DNA from: a bacterium
Lineage (GTDB): Bacteria > SAR324 > XYD2-FULL-50-16
DNA length: 64,000 nucleotides
Assembly (NCBI GenBank): GCA_024275165.1
Contig: JAJRZQ010000006.1
Location: forward strand, 92,288-156,287
Direction of reading: 5' to 3'
Position 1 is the first letter of the stretch. Each line of letters opens with the position of its first letter. Shown here one piece after another: positions 37,941-48,500 of the stretch. The notes below the pieces were generated by a model. It saw only the letters and a program-made list of their open reading frames with translations. It was not told where the DNA came from and ran no database searches. The position numbers and the translations under genes were made by a program.

Positions 37941-38552
37941 TTGATCGGCATTATCAACTACCGCGCGGGAAACCTGCAAAACCTGCAAAACGCCTTAACC
38001 TATCTGGGGGCAACATCAACCCTGCTGGATCAACCAGGCGATTTGGCAAACTACTCCAAGCTGATTCTTCCCGGAGTGGGGGCCTTTGGCCATGCCATGG
38101 CCAACCTAAAGCACTACGGCTTTATCCGGCCCATCCGGCGGGCGGCCCAAGAAAATAAAACCCTTTTAGGGATTTGCTTAGGCATGCAACTCCTCTTTGA
38201 TTTCTCCGATGAAGACGGTGGCCACCCAGGCTTAGGCCTGATCCCCGGAAAGGTAACCCGCTTTGACCATGAAGGATTAAAAATTCCCCACATGGGTTGG
38301 AACAACGCGAACTTTACCGATTCGGCCGACCCGCTAGTCAGCGACTTGCGCCCAACGCCTTGGTTTTATTTCGTTCATTCTTATGCTTGCCACCCCGCAA
38401 ACCCCCAAAATCAATTGGGGGTTACCGAATATGGCGAGCCTTTTTGCTCAATCGTGAAACGAAACTCCCTCTATGGGGTGCAATTCCACCCCGAAAAAAG
38501 CCAAGCCGACGGACTGGCCCTGCTCCACAACTTCATTCGCTTGGAGGTGTGA
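37941..38552 (+). CDS. hisH: Imidazole glycerol phosphate synthase, glutaminase subunit
   Basis: Releases ammonia from glutamine for HisF in histidine synthesis. 203 residues from a TTG start at 37941, chosen because it gives the standard opening (M)IGIINYRAGNLQNLQNAL and follows a GGAGGAG site. The class-I amidotransferase triad is Cys79 (LLGICLGMQ), His183 and Glu185 (VQFHPEKSQ). hisF follows directly, with its SD inside the hisH end. No other his genes are present here. Confidence 0.95.
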   Translation: MIGIINYRAGNLQNLQNALTYLGATSTLLDQPGDLANYSKLILPGVGAFGHAMANLKHYGFIRPIRRAAQENKTLLGICLGMQLLFDFSDEDGGHPGLGLIPGKVTRFDHEGLKIPHMGWNNANFTDSADPLVSDLRPTPWFYFVHSYACHPANPQNQLGVTEYGEPFCSIVKRNSLYGVQFHPEKSQADGLALLHNFIRLEV

Positions 38553-38553
38553 G

Positions 38554-39312
38554 ATGCTGGCCAAACGAATCATTCCCTGCTTGGACATCAAAACGGGTCG
38601 CGTGGTCAAGGGAGTCAACTTTTTAGGCCTCAAAGACGCGGGCGACCCCTTGGAACTGGCCAAGAAATACAACGAGCAATCCGCCGATGAGTTGGTCTTT
38701 TTAGACATCACCGCCACCAACGAAAAACGCGCCACGGTTTTGGACTTGGCAAGCCGCTTGGCCAAAGAGCTCTTCATCCCCTTTACCATCGGTGGGGGCA
38801 TCTCTACCAAAAAGCAGATCCATGAGATCATCACCGCCGGGGCCGATAAAGTGAGCCTCAACACGGCAGCCTTAAATCGGCCCGAGTTGATTAGCGAAGG
38901 GGCGGCGCAGTTTGGCAGTCAAGCCATTGTGGTGGCCATTGATGTGAAGGAATCCTCCCCGGGAAGCTGGAGCGTCTTTACCCATTCGGGCACGAGGGAT
39001 ACGGGAATCAAGGCGGAAGAATGGGCACAAGAAGTCGCCCGGCGGGGAGCGGGGGAAATATTATTGACCAGCATGGACCGCGATGGGGCCCAAAAAGGTT
39101 TTGCCTTGGAAATCACCAAACGAATTTCCTCTCAAGTTTCCATCCCCGTGATTGCCTCTGGGGGAGCGGGCAGCTTAGAGAGCTTTGCCCAAGCGGTGCT
39201 GCAAGGCCAAGCTGACGCCGTACTGGCTGCCAGCGTCTTTCATTACGGGACCTTTCACATTCGTCAGGTCAAAGAATATATGGCGAGCCGGGGCATCCCC
39301 GTGCGCCTGTAA
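38554..39312 (+). CDS. hisF: Imidazole glycerol phosphate synthase, cyclase subunit
   Basis: TIM-barrel enzyme that joins HisH-derived ammonia to PRFAR, giving IGP and AICAR. 252 residues. The ATG at 38554 (MLAKRIIPCLDIKTGRVVKG) follows GGAGGTG and begins 1 base after the hisH stop. The frame upstream only repeats hisH sequence out of frame. Catalytic Asp11 and Asp130 are present, as are the phosphate loops TIGGGIST and ASGGAGS. Confidence 0.97.
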   Translation: MLAKRIIPCLDIKTGRVVKGVNFLGLKDAGDPLELAKKYNEQSADELVFLDITATNEKRATVLDLASRLAKELFIPFTIGGGISTKKQIHEIITAGADKVSLNTAALNRPELISEGAAQFGSQAIVVAIDVKESSPGSWSVFTHSGTRDTGIKAEEWAQEVARRGAGEILLTSMDRDGAQKGFALEITKRISSQVSIPVIASGGAGSLESFAQAVLQGQADAVLAASVFHYGTFHIRQVKEYMASRGIPVRL

Positions 39313-39342
39313 CTCGGCCCGCCTACCTGGCAAGTCATCTTA

Positions 39343-39369
39343 GGAAACTCTGAAAAACGCGGAGTTTCC
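39343..39369 (-). repeat. Dispersed 27-bp palindromic repeat, copy 2
   Basis: Exact reverse complement of the 27 bases at 9588-9614. It lies in the 57-base gap between the convergent hisF and alaS stops and ends directly against the alaS stop codon. A perfect 8-bp stem with an 11-base loop could act as a bidirectional terminator. Flanking sequences of the two copies are not alike, so the hairpin itself is the repeated unit. Confidence 0.75.
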
Positions 39370-42024
39370 TTATTTAAAAACCTCTTTCAGCTTGGAGATC
39401 AACCCCGCTTTAAACTCCTCCAACCCCGCGGGGTCGCCCCCGCCGCATTGGGCAAACTCGGGTTTGCCCCCCCCTCGCGCTTGAATCAAGGGAGCCAGTT
39501 CGGCAATCAGCTTCCCCGCTTGGAGGTGATCGGTTAAGTCCTTGGAAACCAAAAGCATGACCGAGGCCTTGCCCGCCTGCTCTTTGCTCAGCATGACCAA
39601 ACCGCTGCCCAATTGAGCGAGGTATTCCGGCCCAACCTGCTTTAAATTCGCCTCTTCCGCAAGTTTTAGGGCCAACAGCTTTACCCCGTTGATTTCTTGC
39701 GCCCGCTCTAAGGCCTTGCCGGCCTGAAGCCGACTCAACTCCTTCTGGGCCGCTTCTAAGCCTTTTTCCTTTTCTTTCAACTGCGCCAACAATTGGGCAA
39801 AACGAGGCTCTACCTGATCTAGGCCCACCTTCAACTGAGAGGCGATTTGCTCTAACTGCCCCAATCGGCGCTGGGTCCAGGCCAAGCCAGCCCGCCCGGT
39901 TAAGGCCTCAATGCGGCGCACTCCCGCGGAAATCGCCTCCTCGCCGACGATTTTAAACATCCCAATATTACCCGTGGCGGAAACATGGCAGCCCCCGCAG
40001 AACTCCTTACTGCTCTTGCCTGCGGTGATCACCCGCACGCTATCGCCGTATTTCTCTCCAAAAATAGCCATGGCCCCGGTGCGCAGCGCCTGATCATAGC
40101 CCATGATTTGCGCTGATACGGGTTCATTGGCACGAATCGCTTTATTGACCAGTTCTTCAATGTCTTGAATCTGTACCGGAGTCAAGGGGGCATAGTGGCT
40201 GAAATCAAAACGCAGCTTTTCGGGCGTCACCAGGCTGCCCGCTTGCTTGACATGCTCGCCCACCACTTGGCGCAGAGCCGCCTGCAAGAGGTGGGTCGCC
40301 GTGTGGTTTCGTTCCGTGGCCCGACGGCGCTGGGCATCGACTCGAGCGATGACCGGCTCCCCTTTGCTCACCTTCGCCCCTTGACCGATCACCTGAGCGA
40401 CCTGACCTTTGGCGATACTCAACCCCGGGGCCAGGCTTTGGGTTTCGGCAACTTGAATCAGAAAATCACCCTGCTCAATCTCTCCCCGGTCTCCCACTTG
40501 GCCCCCTCCCTCAGCGTAAAAGGGAGTCTCTTTCAGCCAGACTTCCACCAAATCGCCTTGATGAATTTCTTGCGTCAAGTTCCCCTCTTGCAAGATCGCT
40601 AAAATCTCGGTCTCCACTTCGAGCCGCTCATAACCCACAAATCGGCTCTCTTGGTTTTGCTCCGTTAGGTTTTGATAGGCTTTGTCGAGCCGCAAATCAA
40701 TTCCCCGGGTATTCTGCGCTGCCTTGGCCCGCCGGCGCTGCTCGGTCATGGCCTGCTCAAACTGGGGTTTGGAGTAGGCATAACCTCGGTCGATTAAAAT
40801 ATCTTCCGCTAAATCAGGGGGAAAACCGTAGGTATCATAGAGTTTAAAGATTTCGGCGCCATGAATATCTTTGCTCCCTGCCTGTTTTTGCTGCTCTAAA
40901 AGCTCATCTAAAATCTTCATTCCCTGAGTCAGGGTGGCGGCAAAACGCTGTTCTTCTCGCTTTAAGAGAATCTGAACCAAGTCTTGGGCCTCGGCGATTT
41001 CTGGGTAGGCCGGGGCCATTAAGGGAATAAAGTAGGCCGCCAAGTCACTAAAAAAGCCGGGGGAATACCCCAACTCCTTCCCGTGACGAGCGGCGCGACG
41101 GAGGACGCGGCGCAAGACATAGCCCCGCCCCTCATTAGCAGGGGCAACCCCATCGGCGATGAGGAAGACGCAAGCCCGAATATGATCGGCAATGACACGG
41201 CAACTCACATCAACCTCTTCGGACTCGTGAAGCCGGTGCCCCGCGCCCTGGGCAATATGCCGAGTCAAGCCATAGAGTAAATCGGAATCATAATTGGTGA
41301 CCTTGCCCTGCACCACGCTGGCAATGCGCTCCAACCCCATCCCCGTATCGATGCTCGGTTTGGGTAGAGGGTTCAATCTGCCTTGGGCACCCCGATTGTA
41401 TTGCATGAACACCAGGTTCCAGACCTCTAAAAAACTGCCGTCATCGGCCTCTAGGCTTTCTCTGGGGGTGCGCCCCTCTACCAAAGGCCGCAGATGGTAA
41501 TGAATCTCGCTACAGGGGCCGCAGGGGCCCGTATCCCCCATGGACCAAAAATTATCCTTCTCCCCCAAACGGGCAATGCGCTCTTCAGGAATGCCGATGT
41601 CTTGACGCCACAACCCAAAAGACTCCTCATCTTTTTCATAGACGCTCACGGCGAGTTTATCCGTGTCGAGCCTTAAGACCTCGGTCAGAAACTCCCAGGC
41701 GTAGCGGATCGCCTCTTTTTTAAAGTAGTCCCCAAAAGAGAAGTTCCCCAGCATCTCAAAAAAAGTATGATGGCGGTCGGTGCGGCCTACATTTTCCAAA
41801 TCATTGTGCTTGCCCCCGGCGCGCAACACCTTTTGCGCTGTCACGGCGCAGGGGTAGGCGGCGGCCTCGTTGCCCAAAAAGACATCTTTGAACTGGTTCA
41901 TGCCCGCGTTGGTAAAGAGAATCGTCGGGTCGTTGTGGGGCACCAAGGAGGAGGAACGAACCTCTTTGTGCCCCTTGGACTTAAAATAAGTGATAAAAGC
42001 GTTGCGGATTTCGGCGCCGGTCAT
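39370..42024 (-). CDS. alaS: Alanyl-tRNA synthetase
   Basis: Class-II synthetase charging tRNA-Ala, 884 residues, normal length. The catalytic core starts MTGAEIRNAFITYFKSKGHK and has FTNAGMNQFKDVFLG and GMGLERIASVVQG. The editing domain has the zinc ligands HTATHLLQ and CGGCHVSATG. The C-terminal C-Ala/DHHA1 region ends in ARGGGKPEFAQCGG. The convergent hisF lies 57 bases beyond its stop, with the palindromic repeat between. Confidence 0.98.
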   Translation of the reverse strand: MTGAEIRNAFITYFKSKGHKEVRSSSLVPHNDPTILFTNAGMNQFKDVFLGNEAAAYPCAVTAQKVLRAGGKHNDLENVGRTDRHHTFFEMLGNFSFGDYFKKEAIRYAWEFLTEVLRLDTDKLAVSVYEKDEESFGLWRQDIGIPEERIARLGEKDNFWSMGDTGPCGPCSEIHYHLRPLVEGRTPRESLEADDGSFLEVWNLVFMQYNRGAQGRLNPLPKPSIDTGMGLERIASVVQGKVTNYDSDLLYGLTRHIAQGAGHRLHESEEVDVSCRVIADHIRACVFLIADGVAPANEGRGYVLRRVLRRAARHGKELGYSPGFFSDLAAYFIPLMAPAYPEIAEAQDLVQILLKREEQRFAATLTQGMKILDELLEQQKQAGSKDIHGAEIFKLYDTYGFPPDLAEDILIDRGYAYSKPQFEQAMTEQRRRAKAAQNTRGIDLRLDKAYQNLTEQNQESRFVGYERLEVETEILAILQEGNLTQEIHQGDLVEVWLKETPFYAEGGGQVGDRGEIEQGDFLIQVAETQSLAPGLSIAKGQVAQVIGQGAKVSKGEPVIARVDAQRRRATERNHTATHLLQAALRQVVGEHVKQAGSLVTPEKLRFDFSHYAPLTPVQIQDIEELVNKAIRANEPVSAQIMGYDQALRTGAMAIFGEKYGDSVRVITAGKSSKEFCGGCHVSATGNIGMFKIVGEEAISAGVRRIEALTGRAGLAWTQRRLGQLEQIASQLKVGLDQVEPRFAQLLAQLKEKEKGLEAAQKELSRLQAGKALERAQEINGVKLLALKLAEEANLKQVGPEYLAQLGSGLVMLSKEQAGKASVMLLVSKDLTDHLQAGKLIAELAPLIQARGGGKPEFAQCGGGDPAGLEEFKAGLISKLKEVFK

Positions 42025-42134
42025 GGGGCTTGTCAGGATGATGCGGTTGGTAAAGAATGGGGAGGAAATCGCCCAAAATGTATTTTCAAAATAAATATCT
42101 TAAATCAACAACTTTAGCCAGCCCGAAACCAAGC

Positions 42135-42689
42135 ATGCGCCCTGCCCTTTTTTTAGATCGAGACGGCTGCCTGATTCAGGAAGTCGATTACCTAAACGAC
42201 CTGGCCGCCGTCAAGCTGCTGCCGGGGGTGGGGGAGGCCTTGGCAAGGGCGCAGGCGGCGGGTTACGCCTTGGTGGTGGTGACCAATCAATCCGGGGTGG
42301 CCCGGGGCTTCTTTGACGAAGACTTCGTGACCCGGGCCCATGAGCGCTTGAAAGAATTGTTGCGAGGCTTTGGGGTGGAGTTGAGCGGGATTTATTATTG
42401 CCCCCACCACCCCTTGGGCAACGCCCCCTACAATATTGCCTGCGATTGCCGCAAACCCAAGACGGGGATGCTGGAGCGAGCCTTTGCCGAATTAGAGATC
42501 CAACGAGAAGGCTCGGTCATGGTGGGCGATAAATCATGCGATGTGGAGTTGGGTTATAGGGCGGGGCTGGCGGGTTGGCTGGTCTTAACCGGCCATGGAA
42601 AAGAAGAGCTCGCGCGGGTTAAGGAGCGGTTTGCCGATGCCAAGGTTTTTAAGGATTTGCCCGACGCCGTAAGGGAATTGTTGGAATAG
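42135..42689 (+). CDS. gmhB: D-glycero-beta-D-manno-heptose 1,7-bisphosphate 7-phosphatase
   Basis: HAD-superfamily phosphatase of ADP-heptose synthesis for the LPS inner core. 184 residues from the ATG at 42135 (MRPALFLDRDGCLIQEVDYL); the longer frame from 42057 lacks features. HAD motif I is FLDRDGCL, motif II VVVTNQSGVA, motif IV VGDKSCDVELG. The zinc site is YYCPHHPLGNAP then CDCRKP. Histidinol-phosphatase-type relatives exist, but the zinc loop and length favour GmhB. No other heptose genes are near. Confidence 0.9.
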   Translation: MRPALFLDRDGCLIQEVDYLNDLAAVKLLPGVGEALARAQAAGYALVVVTNQSGVARGFFDEDFVTRAHERLKELLRGFGVELSGIYYCPHHPLGNAPYNIACDCRKPKTGMLERAFAELEIQREGSVMVGDKSCDVELGYRAGLAGWLVLTGHGKEELARVKERFADAKVFKDLPDAVRELLE

Positions 42690-42838
42690 GCGCCAAGGAT
42701 TTGAAGAACGACTCAATTACCCCGCCAAGACTCGTCTTGACAAGCTTGCCGTGGCCTGCGCCATATAGGATATTTGGTGAAATCAGGCCCCTTTTGCGGC
42801 CCCAGGGCAAACCGAAAAAATAAAAACGCAACGCCGCT

Positions 42839-44074
42839 ATGAATGAACCAACCACCCCAACCGCTGGCCTTTGGAAACGCGCTAAAAAAATCCTAGGAAA
42901 GGTTTCGAATTGGCTTTCCAATGGGATAAAAACGCGTGCTTTTGCGTTGTTCTCCCTTGCGGCAGTAGAAACTGCCCTGATCATCGCCTGCTTATTGCCC
43001 TTCGATTGGAACAAACTCATGGCCCTGGCGACAACCGAGGCACAGGAAAGAGCGTTTTGGAACGGGCTCTTTCTCTTGCTCGGCCTACCCCCCGGATTTG
43101 CCCTCTGGTTTTGGCGCAATGCCGATAAAAAAGAGGAGTTGCGCAATCACGCCATTACCAACAACCAAACCAATTTTCATAAACTGGTCGAATGGCTCAG
43201 CAGCGAGAACGACGCCCTCTCTGCGATAGCGGTTCCCCAATTTATCCGTTTTTTAAAAGACAAGGAATTTGGAGAATTTTTTCAAGAGCCCGCTGTCATC
43301 GCCCTCAAAACCAAGCTGGCACATTGGGCCGAGAGTGAAGAAGTCGAAACAGCCATCGCACAAATCGAAAAGGCCAAAGATGCGGAGCAAGCACAGGAAC
43401 TACGAAAAACAAACCCCGTCCAAATCCCCCTCTCGATCCGTGAGATCCACCGGCTTTTCAAAACCGAGGGGGAACTTTTCCAAAGTCTAAACTTAAATGA
43501 GGTTCAGCTTCCCTTTGCTGACTTATTCGATTGGGAACTTCCAAAGGGAGAGTTACAAGGGGCGAACCTCCTATGGGCGAACCTGGAAAGGGCGAACCTC
43601 CAAGGGGCGAACCTCCAAGAGGCGAACCTCCAAGAGGCGTACCTCCTATGGGCGAACCTCCAAGAGGCGAACCTCCAAGAGGCGTACCTCCGAGGGGCGT
43701 ACCTCCTAGTGGCGAACCTGGAAAGGGCGAACCTCCTAGGGGCGTACCTCCAAGGGGCGAACCTCCTAGTGGCGAACCTGGAAAGGGCGAAGCTCCAAAG
43801 GGCTGATCTCCGAGGGGCGAACCTGGAAAGGGCTGATCTCCAAGGGGCTGATCTCCAAGGGGCTGATCTCCGAGGGGCTGATCTCCGAGGGGCTGATCTC
43901 CGACATACCCAACTCTATGAGGCATCTTTTTCCAAGGCAAAATACAATGAAACCACCCAACTCGGCCCCCTGGCCCCTGAAGAAATCGGAGAAGAAGAGT
44001 TCAACAAACTGGGTATGATCCATACCCCCCCGGATCAAGAAACAACCCCCCCCCAAAAAGAAACAGACCGCTAA
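42839..44074 (+). CDS. Membrane-anchored pentapeptide-repeat protein
   Basis: 411 residues. Two hydrophobic helices at about residues 35-58 and 76-95, the second followed by positive charge (WRNADKKEE), place the rest in the cytoplasm. A helical region precedes 24 uninterrupted five-residue units at residues 237-356. They have the form A(N/D/Y/K)Lxx and should fold as a right-handed quadrilateral beta-helix. The last units switch from ANLQE/ANLER to ADLQG/ADLRG. The C-terminal tail is acidic and proline-rich. Partner unknown. Pentapeptide proteins range from DNA mimics to scaffold proteins, and the sequence does not decide between these. Confidence 0.85.
   Translation: MNEPTTPTAGLWKRAKKILGKVSNWLSNGIKTRAFALFSLAAVETALIIACLLPFDWNKLMALATTEAQERAFWNGLFLLLGLPPGFALWFWRNADKKEELRNHAITNNQTNFHKLVEWLSSENDALSAIAVPQFIRFLKDKEFGEFFQEPAVIALKTKLAHWAESEEVETAIAQIEKAKDAEQAQELRKTNPVQIPLSIREIHRLFKTEGELFQSLNLNEVQLPFADLFDWELPKGELQGANLLWANLERANLQGANLQEANLQEAYLLWANLQEANLQEAYLRGAYLLVANLERANLLGAYLQGANLLVANLERAKLQRADLRGANLERADLQGADLQGADLRGADLRGADLRHTQLYEASFSKAKYNETTQLGPLAPEEIGEEEFNKLGMIHTPPDQETTPPQKETDR
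43547..43906 (+). repeat. 24 tandem 15-bp units encoding pentapeptide repeats
   Basis: Units of the type GCGAACCTCCAAGAG, each one pentapeptide, are near-identical at DNA level. Examples include AACCTCCAAGAG, AACCTGGAAAGG and GATCTCCGAGGG. Such homogeneity exceeds what protein constraint requires and indicates recent unit duplication or slippage. The same 15-base period creates spurious frames on both strands. Confidence 0.9.
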
Positions 44075-44159
44075 CCAAGCGCCCCCTTGCCAGAACCGAT
44101 CAAATCAGGAAAAATAAAAACTCATAACCCAAACTTCGACCCCCAGCAAGCGCAACCAC

Positions 44160-44669
44160 ATGGCAACCGACATCCAAGCGACCATCGAAACCAACCAAGG
44201 CCCGATTCACATCACCCTTTTCGCCTCCAAAGCCCCCGTTACCGTGGCAAACTTTGTCAACCTAGTCCAAAAGGGCTTTTACGACGGCCTGACCTTCCAC
44301 CGAGTGATCAAGGATTTCATGATCCAAGGGGGCTGCCCCAGCGGCATGGGGACCGGCGGCCCCGGCTACCGCTTTGACGATGAAATTCACCCAGACCTAA
44401 AGCACGCCAAAGCGGGGGTTCTCTCCATGGCCAACGCCGGCCCAGGCACCAATGGCAGCCAGTTCTTTATCACCCACGGCGCTACCCCCTGGCTCGACGG
44501 CAAACACACTGTTTTTGGCGAATGCGTCAGCGGTGAGGACATCAAAATCGTAAATTGCATTCAACAAAAAGATAAGATGGAAAAAATCACCTTAGAAGGG
44601 GATGTAGAAACTCTGCTCGAAGAACAAAAAGACCATGTCGCGGAATGGAACAAGGCCCTAAAGGGATAA
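44160..44669 (+). CDS. ppiB: Cyclophilin-type peptidyl-prolyl cis-trans isomerase
   Basis: 169 residues, no signal peptide, so the cytoplasmic PpiB type. Active-site motifs [39 protein letters not shown] and [15 protein letters not shown] are intact, with the catalytic arginine in FHRV. It isomerises proline peptide bonds during folding. The rhomboid gene starts 1 base after its stop, so the two are co-transcribed. Confidence 0.95.
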   Translation: MATDIQATIETNQGPIHITLFASKAPVTVANFVNLVQKGFYDGLTFHRVIKDFMIQGGCPSGMGTGGPGYRFDDEIHPDLKHAKAGVLSMANAGPGTNGSQFFITHGATPWLDGKHTVFGECVSGEDIKIVNCIQQKDKMEKITLEGDVETLLEEQKDHVAEWNKALKG

Positions 44670-44670
44670 A

Positions 44671-45507
44671 TTGGATCAACCTGAATCCATCCTTTGCCCC
44701 CGCTGCAAAAACCTAATCTCCAGCTATCTGGCGGAATGCAGCCATTGCGGCCTGCCGGAACCCTTGAAAAAACACCAAAGGTCAAACTTCCTAGCCCCCC
44801 AAAGCCTAGTCAAGCCCTTGATCTGGTTCCAGGGGGGGCTATTCGGGCTCAGTTTCGCCCTCTCTTTTGTCCTTGAGGGGAGAGTCAACCTCGGTCACGG
44901 TTTTTTCAGTCTACCCGCCCCCAGCTCACAAGCCTTAGCGGCCCTAGGCTGGGCCACCACTCAAGACCTCTTTACCTTCAACCCCTTCCCCCTCATCACC
45001 GCCACCTTTCTTCACGGCGGCATCTTGCACCTCATCTTCAACATGCTCTGGTTAAGGGATTTAGGGCGCCTAGCCGAAGAGGCCTTTGGCAAGGGCAGGC
45101 TGCTCTGGCTTTTGATCCTCACCTGGTTGATGGGCAATCTGGTCGCCACCGCCCAACCCCTTTTTTGGCTGGCCTTGGGCATCTCCGCCGGCCCCACCGC
45201 CGTCTTGGGGGCCAGTGGAGCCGTCTTCGGCCTCATGGGGGCCATCATGGCCTACGGCAAACGCATGCCCCGCCTAGAGGCAAAAATGATCTCCAAGCAG
45301 ATGGGCAAATGGGCCTTGATCTTGATCATCATCGGCTTGATCATTCCCCAAGTCAGCAACGCCGCTCACATCGGCGGGTTCATCGCCGGCTGGCTCTATG
45401 GCCGCTTCACCCCCCTCGCCCCCAAGGGGGAACACCCCCTGTTGACCGGTTCGGCCCTCGCCCTCATCGCTTTAGCTTTCGTTCAAGTATGGCTCCGCTT
45501 CATTTAA
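44671..45507 (+). CDS. Rhomboid-family intramembrane serine protease with N-terminal zinc ribbon
   Basis: 278 residues from a TTG start at 44671, with AAGGGA about 6 bases upstream. An N-terminal zinc ribbon uses Cys9, Cys12, Cys23 and Cys26 (LCPRC, CSHCG). About six membrane helices follow. The catalytic dyad is Ser182 in GASGAVFG and His233 in AAHIGGF. HLIFNMLWLRDLGRLAEEAFG holds the oxyanion-side His/Asn. It cleaves membrane proteins within the bilayer, with substrate unknown. Confidence 0.92.
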   Translation: MDQPESILCPRCKNLISSYLAECSHCGLPEPLKKHQRSNFLAPQSLVKPLIWFQGGLFGLSFALSFVLEGRVNLGHGFFSLPAPSSQALAALGWATTQDLFTFNPFPLITATFLHGGILHLIFNMLWLRDLGRLAEEAFGKGRLLWLLILTWLMGNLVATAQPLFWLALGISAGPTAVLGASGAVFGLMGAIMAYGKRMPRLEAKMISKQMGKWALILIIIGLIIPQVSNAAHIGGFIAGWLYGRFTPLAPKGEHPLLTGSALALIALAFVQVWLRFI

Positions 45508-45509
45508 CC

Positions 45510-48500
45510 TCACTCAAACTCCGCCAACTCACTAAAAAGCTGTTCCATCCTCGCTTTCAGTAACTTGACATCCCCGCCCTGCTTGCTCAAAATCTCAATA
45601 TCCTGAATCAAATTTCCCTGTTCCTGCAGGTTGATATTCGACATCAGCCCCTTTAATTTATGCAGTTCTTGCGACAAGGCCTTTTTACTCCCCTCTGCGT
45701 AACTCTTTCGAATTGCCGCAAAGCCTTCACTAATCTCCCGCACCGCGGTGGATAATATTTCTTCTTGCACCTCTTCGGGGCTGCCGATAGTCTCCAAAAA
45801 CTCACGCATCTTACCGGTTAAGGCCCGCCGCTGACCCATTTGTTTTTTTTCTAAGACGAGCGCCAATTCTTCAGAAGAAACCCCCAACATCTTTAACTGA
45901 TTGGGCACCCCACCGACCTCGCGAATACTGCGCAAAAGCTTTAAAATATCTTCCTTCTGCACTGGTTTGGGGAGGTAATCATTCATTCCCGCTTCTTTAA
46001 TATTGCGTACATCCTCGGCAAAGAGGCTACCCGTCATCGCGATAATGGGAATGGAAGCGTCAAATTTACGAATCTCCTTGGTTGCCTCGATTCCATCCAA
46101 CTCGGGCATTTGAATGTCCATCAACACCAAATCATAACGCTGAGTTTTCACCTTTTTCACCGCCTCGCGGCCATTGACCGCCAAATCCAATTCGACCTTA
46201 AAAAAGCGTTTGAACATCTGGGCGTAAAGTTGCCGATTCGCGTCCGCGTCCTCCCCCATCAACACCTTCAACTGGCTGAAATCCTCACTCTTGGCATCGC
46301 CACCTCCCAATAAACTCTTTTTAATCGCTTTTCCCAATTGGAAGTAGCTAAACGGGCGTAGCAAAGTCTGATCCACCAGTTCATTGCTTTCTAAATTCGT
46401 TTTTGTTTTCAAGCCAATCACGGAAATCTCTGGATGACACTCCCGTAAAACCCCGGCTACAAACATGCTGCGCTCTTTTAAGATATCCAGATCCAATAAA
46501 GCGACTTCTGGAAGGTCGAGGTCTAAAATCTCTTGAAATAGGGTTCGCCCGGGCTCGTGCGCGTCAATAAAACGCAAAAAGGCCCCGGTATCTAAAATTT
46601 TCCTCTTTTGCGGCTCTGACAGACTGGGGTAATCCCCGATCACCAAAAGCCTTCTCCCCGCAAAATCAAAATCCGCCTCTTTCAGCCTTCCCTTTGCCAA
46701 GACCAATTCGACAATAAAGCGGCTCCCCTTACCTAAATCACTCTCTACGGTAATGTCGCCATCCATCAACTGAGCGATTCGCCTAGAGAGATACAAGCCT
46801 AAACCGGTCCCTCCGTATTCCCCGATATGGGCCTGCTTAAAGGGCTGAAACAGTTCTTTTTGCTTCTCCTTGCCGATCCCGATCCCCGTATCTTTTACAC
46901 AAACCCGCAAAGAAAGTAGGTTTTCCCCAATCGAAGTCATGTCTTGGACATAGATACTGATTTTTCCCTGATTCGTGAATTTAGCGGCATTGGAAAGAAG
47001 ATTAACGAAAATCTGCTTGATGCGGATGGGGTCGCATTTGATATAATTTGTAAAATCAATTGGCTGAACATCCAACCTCACCCCTTCTTTCAGTTTGGAA
47101 GAGACCATCACCCCACAAGCGGTAAAAATATCCCCAAAAACAACCTCTTGCAGATTTAAACTCAATTGGTTCGATTCGATTTTAGAGATATCCAAGATAT
47201 CATTGATCAAGCTGACTAAGTGCTGGCTGTTGAGAGCGATATTTTCGGCAAATTGCCGTTGTTCATCCCTCAGCCCTGGGCTGGCTAAAAGAAAATCCGT
47301 ATAACCTAAAATCGAAGATAGGGGGGTGCGCATCTCATGGCTCACACTGGCGATAAAGGCCTTTTCCGAAGCAAGAGACCGCCTTAGGTCTTCTTCGACC
47401 TTCCTCATTTCGGATAGGTCTTCTAAAATAACGAGAAACCCTACCGCGTCATCCACGGCATTCTGCATCATGGTAATGGTTAGCCGACAAAAACTAACCC
47501 CCGCCTTGGTTTGAATCGGGACTTCCAACCGCTCGGGTTGACCGCTCTGGCTTGCCCTTTTAAACGCCCCTTCGACTTTAGAAAAACTTTCTTTAGAAAC
47601 CCAATCAAAAAACTTCTGCCCTTGAGCCTGAAGAGGTTCGATGCGCAATAAATCCGCCGCGATGTCATTCGCTTCATGAATTTCACAAGCCAAATCCATC
47701 TGCAAAACACCGAAAATCTCCTTTTCAAACAGGAGGCGCTCCTGCTCTTTTTTTTCTGTTATATCAGTTATATAACTAATATAATGAGTGACCTCCCCCT
47801 GCTCGTTACGCAGCACCTTGGTGGCGTCAAAAACCCAGATCACCCGCCCCGCTTGCGTAATGAGTCGATACTCTTGAGTGATGTCACTCACCCCGGCTTC
47901 AGAATATTCTTTGACCATCCCCTCCACCCGCTCTAAATCAGCGGAAAAAACCAATTGAGTATAGGACTTCACCCCCTGAATCAACTCCTCGGCAGAATAG
48001 CCCAAAAGCGCGCGCACATTTAAGGAAACAAACTCCACCGGCCAGCCAGGGAAATTTTTCCAACGAAAGATCGTCACCGCGCCGCGCCCTGCCGACTCAG
48101 GTAGAGAAAGCCCTCCCCCCCTGAGGCTAGAGGCATAAATCGCCTCTTCAAAGGATTTAAGAGCGCTGGTGATAAAGGTAAGTAAGCGCACCTCCCCTAA
48201 AACACCATGCCCCATAAAACCTTGCAGCCCCTTTAAAAGCTCAGGGTCTGTAATATCTTTGGGCTGGCCTGTGCAGTTGAGAATGCGGGTCCAATGGTTC
48301 TGGCAGGCGCTGCGGGTATATTGCAGCAGGTGGGTGGCACGGTCCGATTGCGAGAGCTTGCCCAGCAAAATAACCGCAAGATCCGTGTTTTGCTCAATCA
48401 ACACTTCCGCGATTTCGATATCGGTCGCGCTGATCAATTCAGCGGATTTACCTTGATAGACAAAAGATTTTAACAGGTCATTGGCCGCGACATGAACCTC

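Noticed and set aside
43531..43806. Plus-strand RGEPP-repeat frame, or a CRISPR-like array at the 15-bp repeats
   Set aside because: The repeats have no unique spacers, and the pentapeptide frame explains them fully.
43458..43940. Long minus-strand frame rich in GGSPLG repeats
   Set aside because: It is the complement of the 15-bp repeats encoding the pentapeptide protein. The periodic DNA opens all frames and the peptide has no other features.
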